Assembly (NCBI RefSeq): GCF_013375535.1
Contig: NZ_JABXJG010000001.1
Coordinates: 1,550,001-1,614,000, forward strand
DNA length: 64,000 nucleotides
Source: Sphingobium sp. 15-1
GTDB taxonomy: Bacteria > Pseudomonadota > Alphaproteobacteria > Sphingomonadales > Sphingomonadaceae
Reading direction: 5' to 3'
Under the pieces are notes generated by a model. It was not told the DNA's origin. It worked only from the letters and a program-made list of their open reading frames with translations, and made no database searches. Shown piece after piece: positions 44,545 to 53,215 of the stretch. The translations under genes were made by a program, and so were the position numbers. How positions within the stretch are numbered: the first letter of the stretch is position 1; each line of letters begins with the position of its first letter.

Positions 44545-46151
44545 CCAAAGGCTATGACGCGGTCATCATCGGGGGCGGGCATAATGGCCTGGTCTGCGCC
44601 TTCTACCTGGCGCGGGCGGGCTATAAGGTGCGCATCCTCGAACGCCGCGCCATCGTCGGTGGCGCCGCGGTCACGGAGGAGTTCCACCCCGGTTTCCGCA
44701 ATTCGACGGCAAGCTATACCGTCAGCCTGCTCCACCCCCGGGTGATCCGCGACATGGCGCTGGCCGACCATGGCTATCGCGTGCTGGAACGGCCGATCAG
44801 CAATTTCCTGCCGCAGCCCGACGGACGCTATCTGAAGCTGGGCGGCGGGATCGAGCGGACGCAGGCCGAATTCGCCAAGTTCAGCGCGAAGGACGCCGCC
44901 ACCCTGCCCGCTTATTATGACGCGCTGGAGGTGGTCGCGGACGTGCTGCGCGACATGACCCTGAAGGCGCCGCCCAATGCGGGGGACGGGCTGGCGATGG
45001 TCGTGGCCGCGCTGCGGCAGGGGCGGCGGATCGGCGGGCTCTCGCTGGAACAGCAGCGCGACGTGCTGGACCTGTTCACCAAATCGGTGCGCGGCTTCCT
45101 CGACGGCTGGTTCGAGAGCGAGGCGGTGAAGGCCGCCTTCGGCTTCGACGCGGTGGTGGGCAATTATGCCTCGCCCGATGCGCCTGGCAGCGCCTATGTG
45201 CTGCTGCACCATGTCTTCGGAGAGGTGAACGGGAAGAAAGGCGTCTGGGGCCATAGCGTCGGCGGCATGGGGTCGATCACCCGGATCATGGCGCAGGTGG
45301 TGCGCGCCATGGGGGTGGAGATCAGCCTGGAGGCGCCCGTCGCGTCGGTGCTGGTCGACGGAAAGCGCGCCGTCGGCGTCCGGCTGGAAAGCGGCGAGGA
45401 AGTGATGGGCAAGACCATCATCGCCAATGTCGGGCCGAAGCTGCTCTACGAGCGGCTGATGGACCCCGGCGACCTGCCGGACGATTTCCTGAAGCGCATC
45501 CGGGGGTTCAAGACGGCGTCCGGCACCTTCCGGATGAATGTGGCGCTGTCGGCGCTGCCGGACTTCACCTGCCTGCCGGGCGCGGGCGAGCATCACCAGT
45601 CCGGGATCATCATCGCCCCCACGCTGGACTATATGGACCGCGCCTTCATGGACGCGAAGCGGGATGGCTGGTCGAAGGAACCGATCGTCGAGATGCTGAT
45701 CCCCTCGACCGTGGACGAAAGTCTGGCGCCGGCGGGTTCCCATGTGGCAAGCCTCTTCTGCCAGCAATTCGCGCCCGAACTGCCCGACGGGCGAAGCTGG
45801 GACGAGGAGCGCGAGGCGGCGGCGGACCACATCATCGCCACGGTCGACGCCTATGCGCCGGGCTTCGCGCAATCGGTGATCGCCCGCGACATCCTCTCCC
45901 CACTCGACCTGGAACGGAAATTCGGCCTGATCGGCGGCGACATCATGCATGGCAATATGACGCTGGACCAGCTCTGGGCGGCGCGGCCGGTGCTGGGCCA
46001 TGGGGCCTATCGCGGACCGCTCAAGGGGCTGTACATGTGCGGCGCGGGCACCCATCCGGGCGGCGGCGTGACCGGCGCGCCGGGGCATAATGCAGCGCGG
46101 GAGATAATGAAGGACGGCGCGCTGCTGGGGCGGTTGTTCGGACGGGGTTAG
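44541..46151 (+). CDS. CrtI/PYROXD2-like FAD-dependent oxidoreductase
   Basis: 536 residues from the ATG at 44541, which overlaps the previous stop. The FAD-binding N-terminus is D-A-V-I-I-G-G-G-H-N-G-L-V-C-A and the C-terminal FAD motif is C-G-A-G-T-H-P-G-G-G-V-T-G-A-P-G-H-N-A-A. This layout is shared by carotenoid desaturases and PYROXD2-like oxidoreductases. No carotenoid genes are near; with a Rieske oxygenase directly upstream it more likely oxidises a pathway intermediate. Confidence 0.88.
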   Translation: MTKGYDAVIIGGGHNGLVCAFYLARAGYKVRILERRAIVGGAAVTEEFHPGFRNSTASYTVSLLHPRVIRDMALADHGYRVLERPISNFLPQPDGRYLKLGGGIERTQAEFAKFSAKDAATLPAYYDALEVVADVLRDMTLKAPPNAGDGLAMVVAALRQGRRIGGLSLEQQRDVLDLFTKSVRGFLDGWFESEAVKAAFGFDAVVGNYASPDAPGSAYVLLHHVFGEVNGKKGVWGHSVGGMGSITRIMAQVVRAMGVEISLEAPVASVLVDGKRAVGVRLESGEEVMGKTIIANVGPKLLYERLMDPGDLPDDFLKRIRGFKTASGTFRMNVALSALPDFTCLPGAGEHHQSGIIIAPTLDYMDRAFMDAKRDGWSKEPIVEMLIPSTVDESLAPAGSHVASLFCQQFAPELPDGRSWDEEREAAADHIIATVDAYAPGFAQSVIARDILSPLDLERKFGLIGGDIMHGNMTLDQLWAARPVLGHGAYRGPLKGLYMCGAGTHPGGGVTGAPGHNAAREIMKDGALLGRLFGRG

Positions 46152-46193
46152 CATACTTGCCCTCCCCCTTGCGCTCGCCTAAAGGGTCGGTTC

Positions 46194-47204
46194 ATGCCCG
46201 ACATCACCGTTCCACCCGCCCAGTCCGATCTTAAAGGGGGCGACCTGACCGGCCGGGCGCTGTTTCCGCATCGGCATCTGCTGTCCATCGCTGACCTGAA
46301 GCCCTGGGAAATCCGCTTCCTGCTCGATGAGGCCGAACATTGGGCGAAGAGCAACCGCAACGGCGCGCGCAAGCATGACGATCGCCTCGCGGGCATGACC
46401 CAGATCAACGCCTTTTTCGAGAACAGCACGCGCACGCTGCTGTCCTTCGAGATCGCGGGCAAGCGCCTCGGCGCCGACGTGGTCAACATGCACGCGGGCC
46501 AGTCCAGCGTGAAGAAGGGCGAAACGCTGATCGACACCGCCATGACGCTGAACGCCATGGCCGCCGACGTGATCGTCATCCGCCACGCCAGCTCCGGCGC
46601 GGTGGCGCTGATCGCGGACAAGGTGGACTGCCCCGTCCTGAACGCAGGCGACGGCTGGCACCAGCATCCGACGCAAGCCTTGCTCGACGCTCTCACCATC
46701 CGGCGGCGCAAGGGCGGATTCGAGGGGCTGATCGTGGCCATCTGCGGCGACGTGCTGCACAGCCGGGTGGCGCGCTCGAACATGCTGTGCCTGGCCGCCC
46801 TGGGCGCGCAGGTGCGGGCGGTGGCCCCGCCGACGCTGATGCCGCCCGAGGTCGAGATGCTGGGCGCGACGCCCTACACCCGCATGGATGAAGGACTGGA
46901 CGGCGCCGACGTCGTGATGATGCTGCGGCTCCAGAATGAGCGGATGGACGGGGCGTTCATCCCTTCCCCGCGCGAATATCACATGCTCTACGGGCTGACG
47001 CCGGAGCGGCTCGCCATCGCCAAGCCCGACGCGCTGGTGATGCACCCCGGCCCGATGAACCGGGGCGTCGAGATTTCGAGCGTGGTGGCCGATCACCCGG
47101 AGCGCTCCGCCATCACCGAGCAGGTGGAAATGGGCGTCGCCATCCGCATGGCCTGCCTGGACGTGCTGACCAGAGGCGCGCGCGGCGTGGAGGGCTGGGC
47201 ATGA
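46194..47204 (+). CDS. pyrB: Aspartate carbamoyltransferase catalytic subunit
   Basis: 336 residues. The carbamoyl-phosphate motif [11 protein letters not shown], the H-A-S-S-G loop, [12 protein letters not shown] and the C-terminal [11 protein letters not shown] are all present. It makes carbamoyl-aspartate, the second step of pyrimidine synthesis. No pyrI regulatory gene is adjacent; a dihydroorotase-like gene follows, typical of the class A-type ATCase/pseudo-DHOase operons. Confidence 0.96.
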   Translation: MPDITVPPAQSDLKGGDLTGRALFPHRHLLSIADLKPWEIRFLLDEAEHWAKSNRNGARKHDDRLAGMTQINAFFENSTRTLLSFEIAGKRLGADVVNMHAGQSSVKKGETLIDTAMTLNAMAADVIVIRHASSGAVALIADKVDCPVLNAGDGWHQHPTQALLDALTIRRRKGGFEGLIVAICGDVLHSRVARSNMLCLAALGAQVRAVAPPTLMPPEVEMLGATPYTRMDEGLDGADVVMMLRLQNERMDGAFIPSPREYHMLYGLTPERLAIAKPDALVMHPGPMNRGVEISSVVADHPERSAITEQVEMGVAIRMACLDVLTRGARGVEGWA

Positions 47205-47238
47205 CGAGCCCCTCTCTCGTCACCCCCGCCCCCTCCCC

Positions 47239-47265
47239 CGTCATCCCCGCGAAGGCGGGGACCCA
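47239..47265. repeat. Short palindromic repeat between pyrB and pyrC
   Basis: gtcatccccgcgaaggcggggaccc-type hairpin (ccccgc-gaa-ggcgggg core), preceded by a CT-rich stretch. It resembles short dispersed repeats common in sphingomonad intergenic regions. Confidence 0.5.
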
Positions 47266-47331
47266 TCTCCCGCCCCATCCCAAAACGCAAGGCAGGGGGA
47301 TTGACGGCATTGGCCGCAAGGTGAATCCGAA

Positions 47332-48555
47332 ATGACCAAACTCGCCATCATCAACGGAAAGCTGGCCGACCCCGCGGGCAATGGCCTCGCCACCGGCATC
47401 ATCCTGATCGAAGACGACCGCATCGTCGCAGCAGGCGACGTCGCCGTGCCGCAAGACGCCGAAACCATCGACGCAAACGGCCTGGTCGTCGCCCCCGGCC
47501 TGATCGACCTGGGCGTCTTCGCCACCGACAAGCCCGCCTTCCACTTCGGCGGCATCACCCGCGCAGCGCTGATGCCCGACCAATCCTCCCCGCTGGACGA
47601 CGCAGGCCTCATCCGTCAGGCGACGCGGGCGGGGAAGCCGGATTTCTGGGTCCATCCGATCGCGGCGGCGACACGCGGCCTCAAGGGCGCGGAACTGGCC
47701 GAGATCGGCATGATGCAGGCCGCAGGCGCCAGGGCCGTTGGCACCGGCCGCCAATGGATCGCGGATTCGGGCGTGATGATGCGCGTCCTGTCCTACGCCT
47801 CCGGCCTCGGTCTCACCGTCATCACCCATGCGGAGGATAGCGGCCTCACCGGCAAGGCCGTCGCGACCAGCGGCGAAACCGCCACCCGCCTCGGCCTCCC
47901 CCACGCGCCTGCCTGCGCGGAAGCCATGGCCATCGCCCGCGACATCATGCTGGTCCGCGCCACCGGGGCGGCGATCCACTTCCGGCTGGTCACCACCAAA
48001 GCGGGCTTCGACCTGATCCGCACCGCCAAGGCGGAGGGGCTGAAGGTGACGTGCGGCATCAGCCCGGCCTATCTGTTCCTCTCCGACAATGCGGTGACGG
48101 ATTTCCGCACCTTCGCGCGCCTCTCCCCGCCCCTGCGGTCGGAGGATGACCGCAAGGCGTCGATCGCCGCGGTGGCGGACGGCACGGTCGACGTCATCAC
48201 CTCCAGCCACGATCCTCGCGGGCCGGAGGACAAGCGCCTGCCCTTCGCGGACGCCGCGCCGGGCATGGCGGGGGCGGAAACGCTGCTGGCGCTCTCGCTC
48301 AACCTCGTACGCGAAGGACATGTGTCGCTGAACCGGCTGATGACGTTGCTCAGCGCCAATCCGGCGAAGATATTGGGCGTCGACGCAGGCAGCTTCGCGC
48401 CGGGCAGCGCGGCGGACCTCATCTTCATCGATCCCGACACGCCCTGGGTCGTCGATTCGACGAAAATGGCGGCCCAGGCCGGAAACACGCCCTTCAATCG
48501 CGTGCCCGTGCAGGGCCGGGCCCGGCGGATCATGAAGGGCGGCAATTTCCTGTAA
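47332..48555 (+). CDS. pyrC: Dihydroorotase-family protein lacking key metal ligands (ATCase-associated)
   Basis: 407 residues of the class I dihydroorotase fold. The normal D-x-H-x-H-L-R-E metal motif is replaced by L-I-D-L-G-V-F-A-T-D-K (residues ~54-64), so both N-terminal His ligands are gone. H-A-E-D remains, but the later C-H-V-S-T and T-D-H-A-P-H motifs read F-R-L-V-T-T and S-S-H-D-P-R-G. It is therefore probably non-catalytic. Pseudo-dihydroorotases of this sort (PyrC'/PyrX) are structural partners of ATCase in Pseudomonas. The pyrB neighbour supports that. Confidence 0.85.
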   Translation: MTKLAIINGKLADPAGNGLATGIILIEDDRIVAAGDVAVPQDAETIDANGLVVAPGLIDLGVFATDKPAFHFGGITRAALMPDQSSPLDDAGLIRQATRAGKPDFWVHPIAAATRGLKGAELAEIGMMQAAGARAVGTGRQWIADSGVMMRVLSYASGLGLTVITHAEDSGLTGKAVATSGETATRLGLPHAPACAEAMAIARDIMLVRATGAAIHFRLVTTKAGFDLIRTAKAEGLKVTCGISPAYLFLSDNAVTDFRTFARLSPPLRSEDDRKASIAAVADGTVDVITSSHDPRGPEDKRLPFADAAPGMAGAETLLALSLNLVREGHVSLNRLMTLLSANPAKILGVDAGSFAPGSAADLIFIDPDTPWVVDSTKMAAQAGNTPFNRVPVQGRARRIMKGGNFL

Positions 48556-48621
48556 GTTTCCCGCTTGCTCTCCCCGGCGGGCCACGCTAAAGCGCCCTCC
48601 TTCGCTGGCCCCGGCCAGTGC

Positions 48622-48697
48622 AGGAGTGTAGCTCAGTTGGTAGAGCGTCGGTCTCCAAAACCGAATGCCGGGGGTTCGAGTCCCTCCACTCCTGCCA
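48622..48697 (+). tRNA. tRNA-Trp (anticodon CCA)
   Basis: 76 bases: acceptor AGGAGTG/CACTCCT, D-arm gctcagttggtagagc, anticodon stem TCGGT/ACCGA with loop CTCCAAA (anticodon CCA), T-arm with GGTTCGAGTCC, discriminator G, encoded CCA. Its position just before secE matches the usual proteobacterial order. Confidence 0.96.
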
Positions 48698-48867
48698 AGC
48701 GAACTGGCCGCGAACCCTTGAAATATCGGGGTTTCGCGGCTAGCTGTGCTTGACGAAGTATGGGTCGCGGAGCGCGGCCGCACCCCCGGACGCCGAACAG
48801 GGCGGGATCGGGAGGGCGGACTGTTGCTTCGCGCTTTGGTGTTTGTTCGAAGGATTTGGTACGGGCG

Positions 48868-49074
48868 ATGGCGAAGGTTTCTCCAAGCGAATTCGTCAAT
48901 CAGGTGAAGACCGAAGCGTCGAAGATCGTGTGGCCCACCGGCCGCGAAACGATCATGACCGGCGTGATGGTGGTCATCATGACCTCGCTGCTGGGCCTGT
49001 TCTTCTTCGGCATCGACACCTTCTTCGGCGCGATCGTCCAGTGGCTGCTGGCGTTCGCCGCCGGACAGGCCTGA
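48868..49074 (+). CDS. secE: Protein translocase subunit SecE
   Basis: 68 residues from the ATG at 48868. The amphipathic start F-V-N-Q-V-K-T-E-A-S-K-I-V-W-P-T is the SecE signature, followed by one membrane segment (V-M-V-V-I-M-T-S-L-L-G-L-F-F-F). It is the clamp subunit of the SecYEG channel. It lies between tRNA-Trp and nusG, the normal order. Confidence 0.96.
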   Translation: MAKVSPSEFVNQVKTEASKIVWPTGRETIMTGVMVVIMTSLLGLFFFGIDTFFGAIVQWLLAFAAGQA

Positions 49075-49101
49075 GCGTAACTGGGAGTTTGAAACGGTAA
49101 C

Positions 49102-49638
49102 ATGGCGCGCTGGTACATCATCCACGCCTATTCGGGCTTCGAGAACAAGGTCAAGGAATCGATCCTGTCCGAAGCCGAGCGCATGGGCCTCTCCCAGTTG
49201 GTCGAACAGGTGGAAGTCCCCACCGAGACCGTGACCGAGGTGAAGCGCGGCAAGAAGGTGCAGGTCGAGCGCAAGTTCATGCCCGGCTATGTCCTCGCCA
49301 AGCTGGCGATGAACGACGACATCTACCACCTCGTCAAGAATACGCCGAAGGTGACGGGTTTCCTGGGTTCCTCCGGCAAGCCGCAGGCGATCAGCGAGGC
49401 GGACGCCGCCCGCTATTTCGGCGCGCAGAAGGCCGCCGAGGCCGCGCCCAAGCACAAGATCAACGTCGATTACGAGATCGGGGACAGCGTCAAGGTGCTG
49501 GACGGCCCCTTCGCCAGCTTCAACGGCACGGTCGAGGAACTGGATTTCGAAAAGAACCGGGTCAAGGTGTCCGTGTCGATCTTCGGCCGCGCCACCCCGG
49601 TCGAGCTGGACTTCGAACAGGTCGAACTGTCGAAGTAA
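49102..49638 (+). CDS. nusG: Transcription termination/antitermination factor NusG
   Basis: 178 residues. The N-terminal NGN domain ([22 protein letters not shown]) and C-terminal KOW domain ([18 protein letters not shown]) are intact. It couples RNA polymerase to Rho or ribosomes. It sits in the canonical secE-nusG pair, with a palindromic repeat immediately downstream. Confidence 0.97.
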   Translation: MARWYIIHAYSGFENKVKESILSEAERMGLSQLVEQVEVPTETVTEVKRGKKVQVERKFMPGYVLAKLAMNDDIYHLVKNTPKVTGFLGSSGKPQAISEADAARYFGAQKAAEAAPKHKINVDYEIGDSVKVLDGPFASFNGTVEELDFEKNRVKVSVSIFGRATPVELDFEQVELSK

Positions 49639-49647
49639 CCTATTCCC

Positions 49648-49784
49648 CCTCGCCCCATCGGGGAGAGGGCAGCGAGACTTGGCGGCTTTGCCGCCTAGTC
49701 GCAGCGGGAGAGGGGGCAGCCCCCTCTCCAAATCGGTCTGGGCAAGCCGCCAAGACCTCCTATCCTCTCCCCGATGGGGCAAGG
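49648..49784. repeat. Large composite palindromic element between nusG and rplK
   Basis: Outer arms of 21 bases (49648-49668 and 49764-49784) are inverted copies with one mismatch; inner arms cttggcgg (49678) and ccgccaag (49747) also pair; further GC-rich hairpins lie inside. It starts 10 bases after the nusG stop. It has no open frame and looks like a REP/MITE-like unit. Confidence 0.8.
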
Positions 49785-49802
49785 ATAAATGCAGTGCGGG
49801 AG

Positions 49803-49822
49803 GCGGATTTTAAGTCCGCTGC
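49803..49822 (-). other. Anticodon-arm-like relic of tRNA-Leu(TAA)
   Basis: On the minus strand the 20 bases read gcagcggacttaaaatccgc, which match the typical D-arm end plus anticodon arm of tRNA-Leu with anticodon TAA. The T-arm and the 3' acceptor are absent, so it cannot be a working tRNA. Weak evidence; it may be chance. Confidence 0.3.
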
Positions 49823-49883
49823 TTGACCGCTAAACTTGAACCGGGCGAGCCTTCGGGCACGCCCAGCAACAGAGTGAGTGAAA

Positions 49884-50315
49884 ATGGCCAAGAAGATTAC
49901 GGGCTATATCAAGCTCCAGGTGCCCGCTGGAGCCGCCAACCCCTCGCCGCCGATCGGTCCGGCGCTGGGTCAGCGCGGTGTGAACATCATGGAATTCTGC
50001 AAGGCGTTCAACGCCTCGACGGAGAAGATGGAAAAGGGCACCCCGCTGCCGACCATCATCACCGTCTATGCGGACCGTTCGTTCAGCTTCGTCACGAAGC
50101 AGCCGCCCGCCACCTATCTGATCAAGAAGGCCGTCAACCTGAAGTCGGGTTCCAAGGAACCGGGCAAGGTCGTCGCCGGCAAGATCACCCGCGCCCAGCT
50201 CGCTGAAATCGCCCAGGCCAAGATGGTTGACCTGAACGCGAACGACATCGACGCGGCGACGAAGATCATCGAAGGCTCCGCTCGCGCGATGGGCCTCGAA
50301 GTGGTGGAGGGCTAA
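49884..50315 (+). CDS. rplK: 50S ribosomal protein L11
   Basis: 143 residues from the ATG at 49884. The sequence [25 protein letters not shown] and the C-terminal [10 protein letters not shown] are diagnostic for L11, which binds 23S rRNA at the factor site. It is followed by rplA after four bases. Confidence 0.98.
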   Translation: MAKKITGYIKLQVPAGAANPSPPIGPALGQRGVNIMEFCKAFNASTEKMEKGTPLPTIITVYADRSFSFVTKQPPATYLIKKAVNLKSGSKEPGKVVAGKITRAQLAEIAQAKMVDLNANDIDAATKIIEGSARAMGLEVVEG

Positions 50316-50319
50316 GACC

Positions 50320-51018
50320 ATGGCAAAGCTGACGAAGAAGGCCAAGGTTCTGGCCGCCGCCATCAACAAGGAAAAGCTGCACGGCGTCGATGAAGCGCTG
50401 GGCCTGATCAAGACCCACGCGACCGCCAAGTTCGACGAAAGCGTCGAAATCGCGATCAACCTGGGCGTCGATCCGCGTCACGCCGACCAGATGGTCCGTG
50501 GCGTCGTCACCCTGCCCGCCGGCACCGGCAAGGACGTCCGCGTCGCCGTGTTCGCCCGTGGCGACAAGGCTGAAGCCGCGACCGCCGCTGGCGCCGACAT
50601 TGTGGGCGCCGAGGACCTGCTGGAATCGATCCAGGCCGGCAACATCGACTTCCAGCGCGTGATCGCGACTCCCGACATGATGGGTCTGGTCGGCCGTCTG
50701 GGCAAGGTTCTGGGTCCCAAGGGCCTGATGCCGAACCCGAAGCTGGGCACCGTCACCCCGAACGTCGCTGAAGCGGTCAAGGCCGCCAAGGGCGGTCAGA
50801 TCGAATTCCGCGTCGAAAAGGCTGGCATCATCCACGCCGGTCTGGGCAAGGCGAGCTTCTCGGCCGCCGATCTGCGCAAGAATTTCGACGCCTTCGTCGA
50901 CGCGATCGTCAAGGCGAAGCCGTCGGGTTCGAAGGGCAAGTATGTTCGCAAGATCGCCCTGTCGTCCTCGATGGGTCCGGGCGTGAAGGTCGACGTGGCG
51001 GAAGTCGCCTCGGTCTGA
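50320..51018 (+). CDS. rplA: 50S ribosomal protein L1
   Basis: 232 residues. L1 landmarks are [42 protein letters not shown] and the long C-terminal strand-helix. It binds 23S rRNA and its own mRNA. A strong terminator follows, so rplJ and rplL are not in this operon. Confidence 0.98.
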   Translation: MAKLTKKAKVLAAAINKEKLHGVDEALGLIKTHATAKFDESVEIAINLGVDPRHADQMVRGVVTLPAGTGKDVRVAVFARGDKAEAATAAGADIVGAEDLLESIQAGNIDFQRVIATPDMMGLVGRLGKVLGPKGLMPNPKLGTVTPNVAEAVKAAKGGQIEFRVEKAGIIHAGLGKASFSAADLRKNFDAFVDAIVKAKPSGSKGKYVRKIALSSSMGPGVKVDVAEVASV

Positions 51019-51043
51019 TCTGACGGATTAAACTGATAGGGGA

Positions 51044-51084
51044 GCCTCCTTCCTCCACGCGGGGAAGGAGGCTTTCTTCTTTTG
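51044..51084 (+). terminator. Rho-independent terminator of the secE-rplA operon
   Basis: gcctccttcc (51044-51053) pairs with ggaaggaggc (51063-51072), followed by tttcttctttt. Confidence 0.9.
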
Positions 51085-51106
51085 TGCTACATAGCCTGAA
51101 CCACAA

Positions 51107-51174
51107 CGTGCTCCTGCGCAGGCAGGAGCCCAGTTCAGAGCATGGGACTGGGCTCCTGCCTGCGCAGGAGCACG
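51107..51174. repeat. Perfect 28-bp-arm palindrome, helicase-flanking copy 1
   Basis: Left arm 51107-51134 and right arm 51147-51174 are exact inverted complements over 28 bases, with a 12-base loop. Core motif gctcctgcgcaggcaggagc. A related element lies at 53125. Confidence 0.85.
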
Positions 51175-51325
51175 GCATTTCAAACACCGCCGGGCACTCG
51201 TCCAGCAACGGTGTGAACTTCGGGGTGTGTGACCTTGCACCCCGGCTCCCGCAGCAGCCGGAGCACATCAGGTCATCCAGTATCCGTCGGGAATGGCGGG
51301 TCGCCTTTTACCGATGGAAAATATA

Positions 51326-53074
51326 ATGTCTTTCGAACACCTCCCCCCTCTCCTCTCCGACGCGCTGACGCGGAAAGGCTATGAAAGCCTGACCCCCGTC
51401 CAGGCCGAAGTCACCCAGCCGGAAGCCGAAGGCCGCGACCTCATCGTCTCGGCGCAGACCGGCTCGGGCAAGACCGTCGCCTTCGGCCTGGCCATGGCGG
51501 GCGAATTGCTGGGCGACAGCAGCCGCCTTCCCGCTCCCGGCCTGCCGCTGGCGCTGGCCATCGCGCCGACCCGCGAACTGGCGCTGCAAGTCGCGCGCGA
51601 GCTGGAATGGCTCTATGGCGAGGCCCGCGCGCGCATCGCGACCTGCGTCGGCGGCATGGACGCCGCCAAGGAACGCCGGGCGCTTTCCCACGGCGCGCAT
51701 ATCGTCGTCGGTACGCCGGGGCGCCTGCGCGACCATCTGGAACGCGGCGCGCTGGACCTGTCGGGCCTGAAGACCGTGGTGCTGGACGAAGCCGACGAGA
51801 TGCTCGACATGGGCTTCCGCGAGGATCTGGAGGAGATACTGGACGGCGCGCCCGAGGATCGCCGTACTTTGCTCTTCTCCGCCACCATGCCCAAGCCGAT
51901 CGTGGCGCTCGCCAAGCGCTACCAGAAGGACGCGCTACGCATCTCCACCGTCAGCGACGAGCGCGGCCATGGCGACATCAGCTATCAGGCCGTCACCGTC
52001 GCCCCCGCCGACATCGAGAACGCCGTGGTCAACCTGCTGCGCTATCATGAGGCGGAGACAGCGATCCTCTTCTGCGCCACCCGCGACAATGTCCGCCACC
52101 TCCACGCCAGCCTCACCGAGCGTGGTTTCGCCGCCGTGGCGCTGTCGGGCGAGCATAGCCAGAATGAGCGCAACCACGCCCTGCAAGCCCTGCGCGACCG
52201 CCGGGCACGGGTCTGCGTGGCGACCGACGTGGCGGCACGCGGCATCGACCTGCCCAACCTCAGCCTCGTCGTCCATGTCGAGCTGCCCCGCGATGCGGAA
52301 ACGATGCAGCACCGCTCAGGTCGCACCGGTCGCGCCGGCAAGAAGGGCACGGCGGTTCTCATCGTCCCCTATCCGCGCCGTCGCCGGGTCGAATCCATGC
52401 TGCGCGGCGCAAAGATCCCGGTCGAATGGGGCACCCCGCCGAGCAAGGAAGCGATCCAGGAACAGGATAATGCCCGCCTGCGCGAAAAGCTGATGGAGCG
52501 GGCCGAACTGGACGAGCAGGACTGGGCGCTGGGCGCGGAACTGCTGGAGAGCAAGTCCGCCAAGGAAATCGCCGCGATGCTGGTGAGGAGCGCCCGCGCC
52601 GCCCTCCCCGCGCCGGAGGAGCTGCTGGACGCCAGCGAAGCCCCCGCCCGCCGCGACGGGCCGCGTCCGGGCTTTGAGGACACGGTCTGGTTCCGCATGG
52701 ACATCGGACGACGGCAAAATGCCGATCCGCGCTGGATACTCCCGCTGATCTGCCGTCGCGGCCATGTGTCGCGGCAGGACATCGGTGCGATCCGGATTGC
52801 CGCCAATGAGACTCTGTTCGAGATTCCGAGCACCATCGCCTCCCGCTTCGTCAGCGCGTTGAAACGGACCGGAGAAGCGTCCGACGAGGGAGCGGAAGTC
52901 GCTTTCGAGCAGGTCGAAGGTACGCCGCGTGAGGCAGCTCGCGACAATCGCCGCGAGGGTGGACCGCACGGCAAGGGCCGCCCCAATGGCGATCGCGGTC
53001 CGCGCCCGCCCGCACATGCGCCGCGCCCGTTTAAGGGCGGCCCCAAGCGGGGCGGGCCTCGCAAGCCTCGGTGA
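51326..53074 (+). CDS. DEAD-box RNA helicase with DbpA-type RNA-binding domain
   Basis: 582 residues from the ATG at 51326; an ATG at 51314 adds four residues. Helicase motifs: A-Q-T-G-S-G-K-T, V-L-D-E-A-D-E-M, S-A-T-M-P-K, and H-R-S-G-R-T-G-R. A DbpA/CsdA RNA-binding domain is around residues 450-530 (W-F-R-M-D-I-G-R-R-Q-N-A-D-P-R-W-I-L-P-L), and a Gly/Arg/Pro-rich tail ends the protein. It probably acts in ribosome assembly or cold adaptation. It lies alone between two copies of the same palindromic repeat. Confidence 0.94.
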   Translation: MSFEHLPPLLSDALTRKGYESLTPVQAEVTQPEAEGRDLIVSAQTGSGKTVAFGLAMAGELLGDSSRLPAPGLPLALAIAPTRELALQVARELEWLYGEARARIATCVGGMDAAKERRALSHGAHIVVGTPGRLRDHLERGALDLSGLKTVVLDEADEMLDMGFREDLEEILDGAPEDRRTLLFSATMPKPIVALAKRYQKDALRISTVSDERGHGDISYQAVTVAPADIENAVVNLLRYHEAETAILFCATRDNVRHLHASLTERGFAAVALSGEHSQNERNHALQALRDRRARVCVATDVAARGIDLPNLSLVVHVELPRDAETMQHRSGRTGRAGKKGTAVLIVPYPRRRRVESMLRGAKIPVEWGTPPSKEAIQEQDNARLREKLMERAELDEQDWALGAELLESKSAKEIAAMLVRSARAALPAPEELLDASEAPARRDGPRPGFEDTVWFRMDIGRRQNADPRWILPLICRRGHVSRQDIGAIRIAANETLFEIPSTIASRFVSALKRTGEASDEGAEVAFEQVEGTPREAARDNRREGGPHGKGRPNGDRGPRPPAHAPRPFKGGPKRGGPRKPR

Positions 53075-53081
53075 TTTGGAG

Positions 53082-53116
53082 AGGGCCGTTCTATCAAAGA
53101 ACGGCCCTTATTATAA
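53082..53116 (+). terminator. Terminator of the helicase gene
   Basis: agggccgttct (53082) pairs with agaacggccct (53099), loop of about six bases, followed by tattata. Confidence 0.8.
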
Positions 53117-53124
53117 CACAACGC

Positions 53125-53186
53125 GCTCCTGCGCAGGCAGGAACCCAGTTTAGACGGCGGAGCTGGGCTCCTGCCTTCGCAGGAGC
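53125..53186. repeat. Palindromic repeat, helicase-flanking copy 2
   Basis: Left arm 53125-53148 and right arm 53163-53186 pair over 24 bases with two mismatches. The arm motif gctcctgcgcaggcagga is shared with the element at 51107, but the loops differ. Confidence 0.8.
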
Positions 53187-53215
53187 ACCTCGCTCTTCAG
53201 TCAAAGCGGAACACC

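Noticed and set aside
47113..49782. Very long minus-strand open frame across pyrC, tRNA-Trp, secE and nusG
   Set aside because: It crosses a tRNA gene and highly conserved genes on the plus strand, so it cannot be a real protein gene.
49803..49822. Functional tRNA with anticodon TTA (plus strand) or TAA (minus strand)
   Set aside because: Only the anticodon arm pairs; no acceptor stem, T-arm or CCA end can be found, so a working tRNA is excluded.
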